Origin: CAYQVW01 sp964421245
GTDB taxonomy: Bacteria > Margulisbacteria > WOR-1 > XYC2-FULL-46-14
Reading direction: 5' to 3'
Length of the DNA stretch: 27,584 bases
Assembly (NCBI GenBank): GCA_964421245.1
Contig: CAYQVW010000018.1
Location: forward strand, 1 to 27,584
The notes under the pieces are model-generated. The model was not told where the DNA came from. It saw nothing but the letters and a program-made list of their open reading frames with translations, and searched no databases. Below are positions 1 to 8,232 of this stretch, piece by piece. Numbering within the stretch: position 1 is the first letter of the stretch; every line of letters starts with the position of its first letter. A program made the position numbers and the translations under genes.

Positions 1-114
1 ATTATTCCTCTCCTTTCAAAATTACCTGCAATTTCGCTTTCATTTTAACGATATACATATAGAAGGGTATCGGGATATCCGGGTACCAGGAAATTAGGAG
101 GGAAAAAAGAAAAT

Positions 115-2067
115 ATGGCAATTAACGGAAATGGAAAAACACCACCACCAGGAAAAGGATTGATAAAAAGATTAACAACAACAATGGCCGGCGTTGGGAG
201 AGCTACGGAAAGTTTTATTGTCCCAAATAAAATAAGAGTGCAGGGTGCCGAAAGACGCATTCTTGACTCACAAAGCATAGCCAGTGTTGTCGAAGATGCA
301 AAGATACTTTTAGAAATAGCACGAGAAGAGCCTAACGTTGTTAACAGCAATGTAGACAGGCCCGAGGCGCTTGGAGCAAAGATCGCCAAGGCACAGGCAA
401 TGGCCATCAATAATGCCCATAATCCTAAAGACCCATTAGCAACAATAGAAACAGTTCTAGAAACTATCGATGCTGCAAAAGAGATAAATCCAAGGGAGGC
501 AAAAGATGTTTATGGTTACCCTAGCCCAGAAGAGGTTTTAGCGGGGGTGAAAGCCAAGCATATTGCCGCAGGAATTGAAGAAGATTTTGATCATGGAAGA
601 GATCGCCCTCTTAATGCGGAACAATTACAACGTCTTGTTACCTCCATGTCACCAAGAAAGGCCTACCACGTTTTACGCTTAACTGAATCGGCGGCAAGGT
701 ATTCTGTTATCAAATTCTTAACCGTTGATCAGCTACTGGAAATGCACAGTGACTTTGGTAATATCAAGCTTGATTCGCTTCTAGGCTCAGATATAATGTT
801 TGTTTGCGATAAACTATGTGGAAGCACAGCGGTAGACCGAGAATATGTTGAAGATATGGATTATGCAGGATTGCTTGCCATAGCAGTAAGGCATGATAGA
901 TATAATGGACATGCCGTCTTCGGAAGGATTATTTCTCAAGACCCACAAAATTTGTCAAGGTTAACAAGAAATCTTCCAGGAGAAACAGTACAGGCATTGC
1001 TGAGCGATACAATAACAGCAAAAATAGTAGCAAGGATGGGAGATCGGGCTATCGCAACCTGCCTAAGTCAACTAAATACTGATCAAATAATTGCTCTATA
1101 TTCTTCCTTGTCCCCACAGCCCGAACTTCTTAATGCTTTATTCACAAGTCCATATTCTATCGCAGCAGCAACAGCAAGGATCCAAAATCATTACCATATA
1201 CGCGTCCCTCAACACACATCCTTAGTATTATATTTATTACAAAACACCCAACAAGCTCATCCACACCTATATCAGGCGATATTGAAATTTATTCAGAGCT
1301 GTGATGATCAATCGCTTTGGTATTTCTTAGGTGCCCTGGCTGGCATGAATTATGATTGGGCCGCCTTTATTTTTTCAACCTTGAGCACACAGAGAGCCCT
1401 TAAACTAACCTTAGAAAATATTCCTTATCAGCAGCTAGATGATTGGGTTCAAAGGATGATGTTTGTAGTTGGACAATGGAACAATATAATGGCTTTGGAA
1501 TTCGGGAAAATGCTTGGAGAGGCCGCCAGGTTAAGGGAAAATCCGGAGGCTCCTCGAGCAGAGAGACTTGATCAACTTTCGGACCAACAGATTGCCGAAC
1601 ATTTAGTTCAACAACAAGACGACGCTGCTACGGGAGCATTAAACTCCCTGCATCCTATGAGAGCAGCAAGAACAATTGCGATTATCCGCGGACTTGCTCA
1701 CCAACAAACTCCTTCCTGGGAAGAAAGATGCTACCCTTCTCTGAACCCTGAAATACACACTGCAATGGCAGAGTTGCTCAAAGAGCAAAAAGAAGAACAT
1801 TTTAGGCAAGAACACGGAGGAATGACCCCGGCCGAAGCAGCTGCAAGAAAACTAGTAGAGCTTGATGAGGGTTTTTACTTAGACATGAGTACGACAGATG
1901 CCAAAAAGGCCTATCGCGCAGCTCAGTTAAAATATCATCCCGATAGGTTTGAAGCCGAAACAGCCGCGGGAAATATTAGCGTAGAAGACCTAAGAGCAAA
2001 AGAAAGAAGAAGCAACTTAATAACATCTCTTTGGCTTGAGGGAAAAACATATTTTAATGCATCATAG
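115..2067 (+). CDS. Large alpha-helical protein with a C-terminal J-domain-like segment, function unknown
   Basis: This 650-residue protein has no signal peptide or membrane segment. Residues 1-20 are a Gly/Pro/Lys-rich tail, and the rest reads as helical, with repeat-like segments between about 200 and 480. Near the C terminus (about 575-650) is a stretch like a DnaJ J-domain: a basic helix (AKKAYRAAQLKYHPDR) carrying HPD at 608-610, then a loop and an acidic/basic helix ending in SLWLEGKTYF. In known J-proteins HPD stimulates the ATPase of DnaK; here that role is inferred. A C-terminal J segment on a large unrecognised body is unusual. AGGAGG lies about 13 bases before the ATG, which is long but usable. 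No DnaK or GrpE gene is nearby. It faces the origin and is followed after 19 bases by an aminotransferase with its own promoter. I do not recognise the main body. Confidence 0.8.
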   Translation: MAINGNGKTPPPGKGLIKRLTTTMAGVGRATESFIVPNKIRVQGAERRILDSQSIASVVEDAKILLEIAREEPNVVNSNVDRPEALGAKIAKAQAMAINNAHNPKDPLATIETVLETIDAAKEINPREAKDVYGYPSPEEVLAGVKAKHIAAGIEEDFDHGRDRPLNAEQLQRLVTSMSPRKAYHVLRLTESAARYSVIKFLTVDQLLEMHSDFGNIKLDSLLGSDIMFVCDKLCGSTAVDREYVEDMDYAGLLAIAVRHDRYNGHAVFGRIISQDPQNLSRLTRNLPGETVQALLSDTITAKIVARMGDRAIATCLSQLNTDQIIALYSSLSPQPELLNALFTSPYSIAAATARIQNHYHIRVPQHTSLVLYLLQNTQQAHPHLYQAILKFIQSCDDQSLWYFLGALAGMNYDWAAFIFSTLSTQRALKLTLENIPYQQLDDWVQRMMFVVGQWNNIMALEFGKMLGEAARLRENPEAPRAERLDQLSDQQIAEHLVQQQDDAATGALNSLHPMRAARTIAIIRGLAHQQTPSWEERCYPSLNPEIHTAMAELLKEQKEEHFRQEHGGMTPAEAAARKLVELDEGFYLDMSTTDAKKAYRAAQLKYHPDRFEAETAAGNISVEDLRAKERRSNLITSLWLEGKTYFNAS

Positions 2068-2080
2068 TTAATGATATAAT
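2052..2080 (+). promoter_or_regulatory. Extended -10 promoter for the aminotransferase operon, probably leaderless
   Basis: A perfect TATAAT (2075-2080) is preceded by TG plus one base (2072-2074), which makes an extended -10. A weak -35, TTTTAA (2052-2057), lies 17 bases upstream. The ATG of the next gene is only 6 bases after the -10, so transcription should begin at or next to the start codon. There is no Shine-Dalgarno sequence. The mapped start is inferred. Confidence 0.6.
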
Positions 2081-2086
2081 TAACTT

Positions 2087-3184
2087 ATGCCAGTCCCATT
2101 TTTTGACCTAAAAAGACAGATCAAAAGAATCCGTCCAGAATTAAATGCTGCCATAAAACAGGTAGTTGATTCTGGGATTTTTATTCTTGGCCCCCAAGTC
2201 GCCGCCCTTGAAGAAGAAGTCGCTCTATACAGTGGGACCAAATATGCTGTCGCAGTCGCCTCTGGAACAGATGCTCTTCACCTGGCCCTTCTTGCCTGCG
2301 GAATAAAACCAGGAGACGAAGTAATTACTTCGCCCTTTACTTTTATTGCAACCTCAGAAGCAATTGAATATATCGGAGCAAAGCCGGTCTTTGTAGATAT
2401 TAAACCAGACAGCTTTAATATTGATCCAGGCAAAATTGAAGAAAAAATTACCAAAAAAACTAAAGCGATCTTGCCAGTCCACATTTATGGACAATCTGCA
2501 GAGATGGATAAAATCAAAAAAATTGCTAAAAAACATAATTTAAAAATTGTAGAAGATTGCTGCCAAGCGATTGGCGCAGAATATAACAAAAAGAAGGTCG
2601 GTTCATTTGGAGATGCTGGGGCATTCTCCTTCTTCCCAACAAAAAACCTTGGCTGCTTTGGTGACGGTGGAGTTATTACAACTAACAATGAAGAACTTGT
2701 TAAAGAAATTAAAGTTTTAAGGAATCACGGAAGCAGAAGGGCATATCATCACAACCTTATAGGATACAACTCTCGTCTTGATGCAATGCAGGGGGCAATT
2801 CTTCGAGTACGACTTAGACATCTTAATGATTGGACCAAAGAGCGAAACAAAAATGCCCTTACTTATAGAAAGCTGATTAAAAGCGTAATTCTTCCAAAAG
2901 AGGATAAAAATGGATTACATGTTTATAACCAATTTACAATTAAGGCTAAAAATCGTGACGAAATAAAAGAAAAACTTGCTGAGAAAAAAATTGGCTCGAT
3001 GATTTATTATCCTATCTCTCTTCATCTACAAGAAGCTCATGCAAATCTCGGATATAAAAAGGGAGATCTTCCGGTCACCGAACAAGTTCAAAACGAAGTC
3101 TTATCTCTACCGATTTTCCCCGAGCTAACTCGCCAAGAATTGGAGAAAGTTGCAGAGGTTGTAAATCAATATGGCCAGAGTTAA
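2087..3184 (+). CDS. DegT/DnrJ/EryC1/StrS family PLP-dependent sugar aminotransferase
   Basis: At 365 residues this has the usual length for the family, which moves an amino group from glutamate to a nucleotide-linked keto-sugar. Visible family signatures are the N-terminal PFFDLKRQ, the substrate loop ASGTDALHLAL (59-69), SPFTFIATSEAI, the PLP-nitrogen Asp in VEDCCQAIGA (D157), and the Schiff-base lysine in FFPTKNLGCFGDGG (K186). The partner gene is a Gfo/Idh/MocA oxidoreductase that overlaps its 3' end by 14 bases. That pairing is typical of pathways that make 3-amino or 2,3-diamino sugars for surface glycans (WbpE/WbpB-like), but no acyltransferase is present, so the exact sugar is unknown. 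Family assignment is secure; the substrate is not. The ATG follows a -10 box by 6 bases, so translation is probably leaderless. Confidence 0.93.
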   Translation: MPVPFFDLKRQIKRIRPELNAAIKQVVDSGIFILGPQVAALEEEVALYSGTKYAVAVASGTDALHLALLACGIKPGDEVITSPFTFIATSEAIEYIGAKPVFVDIKPDSFNIDPGKIEEKITKKTKAILPVHIYGQSAEMDKIKKIAKKHNLKIVEDCCQAIGAEYNKKKVGSFGDAGAFSFFPTKNLGCFGDGGVITTNNEELVKEIKVLRNHGSRRAYHHNLIGYNSRLDAMQGAILRVRLRHLNDWTKERNKNALTYRKLIKSVILPKEDKNGLHVYNQFTIKAKNRDEIKEKLAEKKIGSMIYYPISLHLQEAHANLGYKKGDLPVTEQVQNEVLSLPIFPELTRQELEKVAEVVNQYGQS

Positions 3185-4085
3185 GACCGGGGTTATCGGC
3201 TGCGGAAAGATGGGTTCCTTCCACGCCAAAAAACTCAAAGAAATTAAAGAATCAAAGCTGGTCGGGATATTCGACCTTGACCAAGAAAGAGCAAAGGCTC
3301 TAGCTCTAGAGCTTAAAGTCAAACATTACGAGTCTTACGAACTTTTATTAAAAGATTTAGAAGCCGTGGTGGTTGCAACCCCAACACAGGCTCACCTTGA
3401 AATTGCAAAAGATTGCATTTTGGCTGGAAAACATATTTTGATTGAAAAACCGATCACCCAAACAGCAGAGCAGGCTCAAGAATTAATTGAATTAATAAAA
3501 GATAAGGGAATCAAAAGCACTGTTGGGATGATTGAACGCTTTAATCCGGCCTTTCAAAAGCTAGTGCGTCTAGTCAGGGGACAAAAGATCATCGGAATGG
3601 AATTAAAAAGAATTAGCCCCTACCCCGAAAGAATCAAGGAGAGCATTGTCTTTGATATGATGATTCACGATTTCGACCTTGCGGGAAAACTAGGAAGAAC
3701 CAGAGTTGAGGATATTCGCGCCTACGGTAAAAAGAAAAAATCAGACAGCTTAGACGAAGTCCTCGCAACACTCTATTATAAAGATGGGATGATTGCAAAA
3801 GTTGACGCAAGTCGTTTAAGAGATTACAAAAAAAGAATGGTAATAGTAACAACTGATCGTGCAATTTATGAAGCAGACCTTTTAAACAAAAAGCTCTTCG
3901 TTAGAAGCTTTGAAGATATGACCAAAAAGGAAGAAGTAGAATTAAAAGTAGAGGATCAATTAAAAAACGAACTTCGAAGCTTCTTGCTCTCTATTCAAAA
4001 AGATCGGGACCCAGAAATTTCTTTTGAACAAGCTACAATCGCTTTAAAAACTGCTGAGGAGGTTGAAAAAATAGCATGCTCTTAA
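3171..4085 (+). CDS. Gfo/Idh/MocA family NAD(P)-dependent sugar oxidoreductase
   Basis: This 304-residue protein opens with a Rossmann fold (VKTGVIGCGKMGSFHAKKL, GCGKMG at 10-15). It has the family EKP motif (IEKPITQTAEQ, E92-K93-P94), where the lysine sits in the active site, and the downstream DMMIHDFD segment with the His/Asp pair typical of the C-terminal domain. Members oxidise or reduce sugar or nucleotide-sugar hydroxyls. The start overlaps the end of the aminotransferase gene and the 3' end overlaps rseP by 10 bases, so the three genes are almost certainly co-translated. With the upstream aminotransferase it likely makes an amino sugar for a surface polysaccharide; this is an inference from pairing. 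It is slightly shorter than the common 330-350 residues but intact. Confidence 0.92.
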   Translation: MARVKTGVIGCGKMGSFHAKKLKEIKESKLVGIFDLDQERAKALALELKVKHYESYELLLKDLEAVVVATPTQAHLEIAKDCILAGKHILIEKPITQTAEQAQELIELIKDKGIKSTVGMIERFNPAFQKLVRLVRGQKIIGMELKRISPYPERIKESIVFDMMIHDFDLAGKLGRTRVEDIRAYGKKKKSDSLDEVLATLYYKDGMIAKVDASRLRDYKKRMVIVTTDRAIYEADLLNKKLFVRSFEDMTKKEEVELKVEDQLKNELRSFLLSIQKDRDPEISFEQATIALKTAEEVEKIACS

Positions 4086-5131
4086 CAATATTATCTTTTA
4101 TTTTCGTCTTTACTATTCTTGCCCTAGCTCATGAGGCTGGACATTATTATTTTGCCAGACGTGCCGGTATTCGAGTTCATGAATTTGGTCTTGGATTTGG
4201 TCCACGGCTTTTTGCAATTAAAAGAGGAGAGACGATCTTTTCAATCAACGCGATTCCAATCTTGGCCTTTGTCAGAATTGCCGGAGCAGACACCGAACAT
4301 ACAACCGACGAAGATGATGCAAAAACCCCAGAAGATGAAAAATATTACAACAAAAGCTTAAAAGAGCGCTTTTTAACTAGCGTTTCTGGTCCGATTGCAA
4401 ATTTAATTGTCGCAACAATTGTTTTAAGCCTGGTCTTTATGTTTGTTGGTGTTCCAAAAACATTGAGTAATGAAATTGCAAGGATAAACAAGGGATCACA
4501 AGCAGAAAAAGTTGGCCTAAAGGCCGGGGATAAGATAGTTTCTATCAACGGAAAGAAATATTCTAAGATGGAAAATATTATTAGCAAAATTCACGGAAGC
4601 TCTGGAAAAGAATTAACTCTTGGCATTGTGCGTAGTGGAAAAAATCTAGAAATTAAAGCGACACCAGAATTAAATAAAAGATTAAAGGTCGGATTAATCG
4701 GTTTTGCTCCAAAACCAAAATACGAACGAGTTAATCCGCTAATGGCGATCTATTATGGCTTTCAACAAGTTGGGGCTTTAATCCTTATGACCTTTACCGT
4801 TCTTGGAATGTTGTTTACCGGAAAACTATCTATAGCAAATTTAGCCGGACCGGTCGGAATCGCACACATCACCGGACAATACGCGCACTCTGGTTTTATC
4901 TCCCTGATGCATTTTTTAGCATTGTTAAATGTTAATATTGGAATCTTAAATCTACTTCCCCTCCCTGCATTAGACGGCGGAAGAATTGTCTTTTTAGGAA
5001 TAGAGGCCATTCGCAGAAAAGCGGTCGATCCAAAAATAGAGAACAAAATTCATCAATGGGGATTGATTGCTTTGCTTAGCTTTCTTGCTGTAGTAACAAT
5101 TAACGATATCTTGAGGATTTTTAGGGGCTAG
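4076..5131 (+). CDS. rseP: RseP-type site-2 membrane metalloprotease with PDZ domain
   Basis: An intact 351-residue intramembrane protease. The first membrane segment carries the zinc-binding HEAGH (H19, E20, H23). A second hydrophobic segment lies at about 101-125, a single PDZ domain at about 120-205 (GSQAEKVGLKAGDKIVSING), and the third metal ligand is in NLLPLPALDGGR near residue 300, before a last membrane segment. In known diderm bacteria RseP cuts anti-sigma factors and leftover signal peptides in the inner membrane. E. coli RseP has two PDZ domains; this one-PDZ form resembles RasP/MmpA types. A GGAGG lies inside the end of the preceding gene. It ends two bases before the stop of the convergent sigma-like gene. 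Whether it regulates that sigma-like protein cannot be told from sequence. Confidence 0.93.
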   Translation: MLLTILSFIFVFTILALAHEAGHYYFARRAGIRVHEFGLGFGPRLFAIKRGETIFSINAIPILAFVRIAGADTEHTTDEDDAKTPEDEKYYNKSLKERFLTSVSGPIANLIVATIVLSLVFMFVGVPKTLSNEIARINKGSQAEKVGLKAGDKIVSINGKKYSKMENIISKIHGSSGKELTLGIVRSGKNLEIKATPELNKRLKVGLIGFAPKPKYERVNPLMAIYYGFQQVGALILMTFTVLGMLFTGKLSIANLAGPVGIAHITGQYAHSGFISLMHFLALLNVNIGILNLLPLPALDGGRIVFLGIEAIRRKAVDPKIENKIHQWGLIALLSFLAVVTINDILRIFRG

Positions 5132-5133
5132 GC

Positions 5134-7047
5134 TTACCATCTTCTTCTCTCCCTAAGCAGCCTAAGTCTTGTATCAAGCGTTCTTCGCATTTGTGCAACA
5201 TTGGATATCCCCATCAGTTCTTCTGCCCGCTTGTCAGAAACCCAACTAACATAGGTTAACCTGCAAAGCATTTTTTCTTGGTCGGTAAGTCTAATTGGCA
5301 AAAGCAAGGAAACATCCATTTCTTTGGTTGGTTTATCTCTACCTTCGACGATTCTTCTTCTTGCTTCTTCTTCAATTTGAAGCGCCCTTGAACCACTTAA
5401 TCCAACTACTTGGCCAATAGTCCTCCAAGATAAAAAGGCCTCTCCTTTTTTCCCATTAGAATAATCACTTTGGTCATGGGCAAGTCCATATCTTAATTCA
5501 AACACCCTTCTCTGGCCCGGAGAAAGCCCTGCAATACCTCGATACAATTTTTCTAATTCCCTTCTTCTATCAAGCAAATCAAGAAATTCATCTTCTGATT
5601 TAGCTCCAATACTAAATCGTTCAGCAACCGGTTTATTGTCATCCGGCTCAAGATCTAATCTTGTATGATCAAGGGTCCAATAATCTCTCATTAGCTGGAC
5701 AAAAAGCTCTCTAAGCACTACCTTTTTTAATGGTTTACTGCCGACCATTATATCCTTATTTCTTTCATAAAAAGAGATAAGGTCTTCTTCTGATGGCGGC
5801 TTTCTGCAATTTTTAAATTCGCTCTTTAACAAAGGCATAAGTCTGTGAACCCAAGCCGGTTTTCTAACATCGTCAGCTGTCTTTTGTATCTCCTGCAACA
5901 AAACATTCCTCATTACGCCGCTTGCATAAGCAGCAAATGGAACTCCTCTATTTGGATCAAATTGATTAATAGAGATTGCAAGCCCCACCATGGTCGCCCC
6001 TTCTCTATCGTCAACATCCATGCTCTTCCAATCAAATTTTCTGGCAAGTGCCCTGGCCCGCTCCATTGTAACGGCCGCCCTTTGTTTTCTTGAAGAAGGA
6101 GCAGCCCATAAAGGAATAACTTCTGCTCCTTCCTTTGGTTCCTCAAGACAGAAAGATTGAATAATTTCAGACACCTTTTTTGCAGACGGATTTGTATCAA
6201 CAAATTCTGCAATTCTTACTCTTAATAATCGTGAATCAGCCAGCGTAATTCGCCTATGGTCTCCTTCGGAGAAATTAATTCCGGCAAACAATTTAAAAAG
6301 AGGAATTAAATCTCCAGATCTATGTAAAAAAGATAAAACTTTTTGGGCTTGAGCAGGTTTTTTTAAGCACCCTAGAATAACTTGCAGGGCAACATAGCAA
6401 TCCTTTGAAAGAGGGTCAGTCTCTTCTAATAATCTCTCGTTTGCTTGGATAAGCTTGGTCCATATCTCGTCCATTGTCCTTTCTCCGTCAGAAAGATATG
6501 AAAACAAAGCCATAAGCTCCGAAAGAGTATCAAGCCTTGTTGGTTCTAGCCCATTTCGAATCCTGAAAATTCGGTCAAGGCTCCATGGTTCAAAAGAAAA
6601 ATCATCAAGTTGGGTAACAAATTTTCCCCCTGCAAACATTACAACTCTTAATGCCGGAAATCCTTCATCTTTTGGAACAATTTCTGCGCCACGAACTCCT
6701 GGACAAAATTCGATTGGGGTAACAAGAAGATCCCTCTTTCTAAATTCTTTTGGAAGCCTGACTGAAGCCCCAATTTTTTCGCTGCCCAGGACTAAACTAA
6801 AAAACCTATAGAGGTTCGCAGCATTAATTGTAAAAGGCAAGCTTTTATCTGAATTCCCTGCTAAGTAATAAGGAAAAAAGATTTGTTCAAAAGAGTTTTC
6901 TCTAGAAAAAGCCATTGGAACAAAATCCCCTTCTTGATCTTCAAAACCAGCACGAATCCCAGGAACGGTTCCGCTTAAAAAAACACCTCCTTCAATTAGA
7001 GCATGATAATTTACTGGAAGACGGATTCCTCCTTTTTGAGCAAACAA
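5134..7047 (-). CDS. Sigma-70-like protein with long N-terminal extension (downstream part of a TGA-interrupted frame)
   Basis: This 637-residue product carries sigma-70 signatures. A region 2 core at about 345-395 has MVGLAISINQFDPNRG then PFAAYASGVMRNVL, matching the family pattern of GLM.AV..FDP.RG..F.TYA. Region 4 at about 505-570 reads LSPGQRRVFELRYGL, then TIGQVVGLSGSRALQIEEEARRR. A second region-4-like HTH follows (585-635: LTDQEKMLCRLTYV ... AEELMGIS), an unusual duplication. The first 330 residues are not sigma-like and include a helical stretch (175-300). The TTG start at 7047 has AGGA six bases upstream. However, the same frame stays open for another 59 codons up to a TGA at 7225-7227, beyond which the previous gene lies in the same frame, so this may be the C-terminal part of one 1020-residue protein. 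No anti-sigma factor is adjacent. Confidence 0.72.
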   Translation of the reverse strand: MFAQKGGIRLPVNYHALIEGGVFLSGTVPGIRAGFEDQEGDFVPMAFSRENSFEQIFFPYYLAGNSDKSLPFTINAANLYRFFSLVLGSEKIGASVRLPKEFRKRDLLVTPIEFCPGVRGAEIVPKDEGFPALRVVMFAGGKFVTQLDDFSFEPWSLDRIFRIRNGLEPTRLDTLSELMALFSYLSDGERTMDEIWTKLIQANERLLEETDPLSKDCYVALQVILGCLKKPAQAQKVLSFLHRSGDLIPLFKLFAGINFSEGDHRRITLADSRLLRVRIAEFVDTNPSAKKVSEIIQSFCLEEPKEGAEVIPLWAAPSSRKQRAAVTMERARALARKFDWKSMDVDDREGATMVGLAISINQFDPNRGVPFAAYASGVMRNVLLQEIQKTADDVRKPAWVHRLMPLLKSEFKNCRKPPSEEDLISFYERNKDIMVGSKPLKKVVLRELFVQLMRDYWTLDHTRLDLEPDDNKPVAERFSIGAKSEDEFLDLLDRRRELEKLYRGIAGLSPGQRRVFELRYGLAHDQSDYSNGKKGEAFLSWRTIGQVVGLSGSRALQIEEEARRRIVEGRDKPTKEMDVSLLLPIRLTDQEKMLCRLTYVSWVSDKRAEELMGISNVAQMRRTLDTRLRLLRERRRW

Positions 7048-7194
7048 TGTTAATCCTTGATTGGCTTGAATATATTCTGTTTTTACTTCCTCATCAGCTG
7101 CAAGACATCCTGGAATTGTAACTCTGCTGGTATTTTCCTTTAGATCAAAAACATTTAGCTGTTTATCTCCAGGTCGACAAGAAATAGCACCAAT

Positions 7195-7227
7195 CTTTCC
7201 GGCTCCGGAAAGGGCAGAAACAAGTCA
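7195..7227 (-). other. In-frame TGA followed by a perfect hairpin (possible recoding element)
   Basis: On the transcribed strand the TGA (7225-7227) is followed by C, a context known to be leaky, then after 12 bases by CTTTCCGGAGCCGGAAAG (7212 down to 7195). This can form a 7-bp stem with the tetraloop GAGC. The loop begins 19 bases after the TGA, with G first. No U run follows, so it is not an intrinsic terminator. The frame is open on both sides of the TGA. The arrangement resembles published descriptions of bacterial SECIS elements and readthrough hairpins, but no selenocysteine gene is in view, and a nonsense mutation is an equally simple reading. Confidence 0.45.
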
Positions 7228-8196
7228 TATTCCCGGCAAGGATTTTGCTAAATTTGGAACATTCCCTATTCCCAAAACTCCACAGGGCAATGCTCTGGCA
7301 TGATCTGCGTCAAGTAGCTCGCCGCTCTCCGCTAAAACCCTACCGCCAAAACGAAATAGATCTTCGCCACTTTTTTGAGCATAAAAAACAAGGGCTCTCG
7401 TTTTTTCTGGATTATCAAGCTCTTCCACTCTTGCTGCAATGTGAGTTGCATCCGACCTAATAACTGATAAAGGAATAATTACCGAAATTTTTCCTGAACC
7501 AACAATTATTCCTTTATCAAAAATGTCGTATTCATAAATTGAAAGAGCCGCTCCTTCTTCTCTCTCCTTTGTCTTTAACTGGGTAGCTTGGGGCATTGGG
7601 AAAACCCAATCATTCGGCCTATCCCCCTGTCCTGTTTTTAAATAATGAGCCAGATGTTGTCTTTCAAGCGCGGTCATAACACATCTTGGAATAATCCCGT
7701 CTCCCTCAAGCCCTGGTCGATATTTCGAAGCGTGCACCTCGGCTGGACTAAGGTTTCTCCCATTTCTAAATAAAACATATCCTTCTTTGGGGAAATTGCC
7801 TCCCAATTTTTTATCAGGAACAATAATCTCTATCTTCTTCTCCCCACCCTCTTGAAAGACCCTTAACCTAACTTTTTCTCTTGCCAATCGTTGTGACGGA
7901 TGAAGATATAATGGTCCTCCCTCCTTTTCTAAAAAAGAATAGAGAGTAAACCGACCAATATCATCTAGCTTTACTTCAAAGACCTCTTCCTCAAAATTTG
8001 GGAGAGACAAAAGGGCGACTATACGGCGTGAAGCATAGGCATTATATCGATTGTTTTTTACTGGCATCGGCAAAGCAGAAGTCCCAATGAATCTACTAAC
8101 GGCTTTCAAATAAGAGGGACTATTAAAGTCGCCAGTTTGACTTAAAATTATCGGCCTGAATTTTGCTGATGCTAACTGTGAAAATAACACTGTCAT
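7225..8196 (-). CDS. Unknown beta-rich protein, in frame with the downstream sigma-like gene (upstream part of a TGA-interrupted frame)
   Basis: A 323-residue frame starts with ATG and ends at a TGA. I do not recognise a family. It looks beta-rich, with no signal peptide or membrane segment. Weak repeats are visible: RRIVALLSLPNFEEEVFEVK near 60, GKISVIIPLSVIRSD near 230, and a third copy, GAGKIGAISCRPGDKQ, found only after the TGA. Each is followed by an FxLxxx(G/S)R-like or AQKSG-like stretch (FYAQKSGEDLF before the TGA, LFAQKGGIRL after it). This argues that coding once ran, or still runs, through the TGA into the sigma-like protein. It follows the 162-residue orphan by 36 bases and lacks a clear Shine-Dalgarno. 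It could be a real separate protein, the N-terminal domain of a recoded fusion, or part of a broken gene. Confidence 0.6.
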   Translation of the reverse strand: MTVLFSQLASAKFRPIILSQTGDFNSPSYLKAVSRFIGTSALPMPVKNNRYNAYASRRIVALLSLPNFEEEVFEVKLDDIGRFTLYSFLEKEGGPLYLHPSQRLAREKVRLRVFQEGGEKKIEIIVPDKKLGGNFPKEGYVLFRNGRNLSPAEVHASKYRPGLEGDGIIPRCVMTALERQHLAHYLKTGQGDRPNDWVFPMPQATQLKTKEREEGAALSIYEYDIFDKGIIVGSGKISVIIPLSVIRSDATHIAARVEELDNPEKTRALVFYAQKSGEDLFRFGGRVLAESGELLDADHARALPCGVLGIGNVPNLAKSLPGI

Positions 8197-8232
8197 AAAT
8201 ATTTATCTTAAAAAAATTGTGGAAATTTCAGA

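Noticed and set aside
1..114. Promoter for the leftmost gene
   Set aside because: TATACAT-like sequences are present but no -35 at proper spacing stands out; only the ribosome-binding site is clear.
7195..7212. Intrinsic terminator at the perfect inverted repeat
   Set aside because: No run of T follows the stem on either transcript; the sequence after it is coding-like.
7225..7227. Genome-wide reassignment of TGA to Gly or Trp
   Set aside because: Gyrase, DnaA, MnmE and other long conserved genes contain no internal TGA, and rpmH, dnaN and gyrA end at TGA in the expected places.
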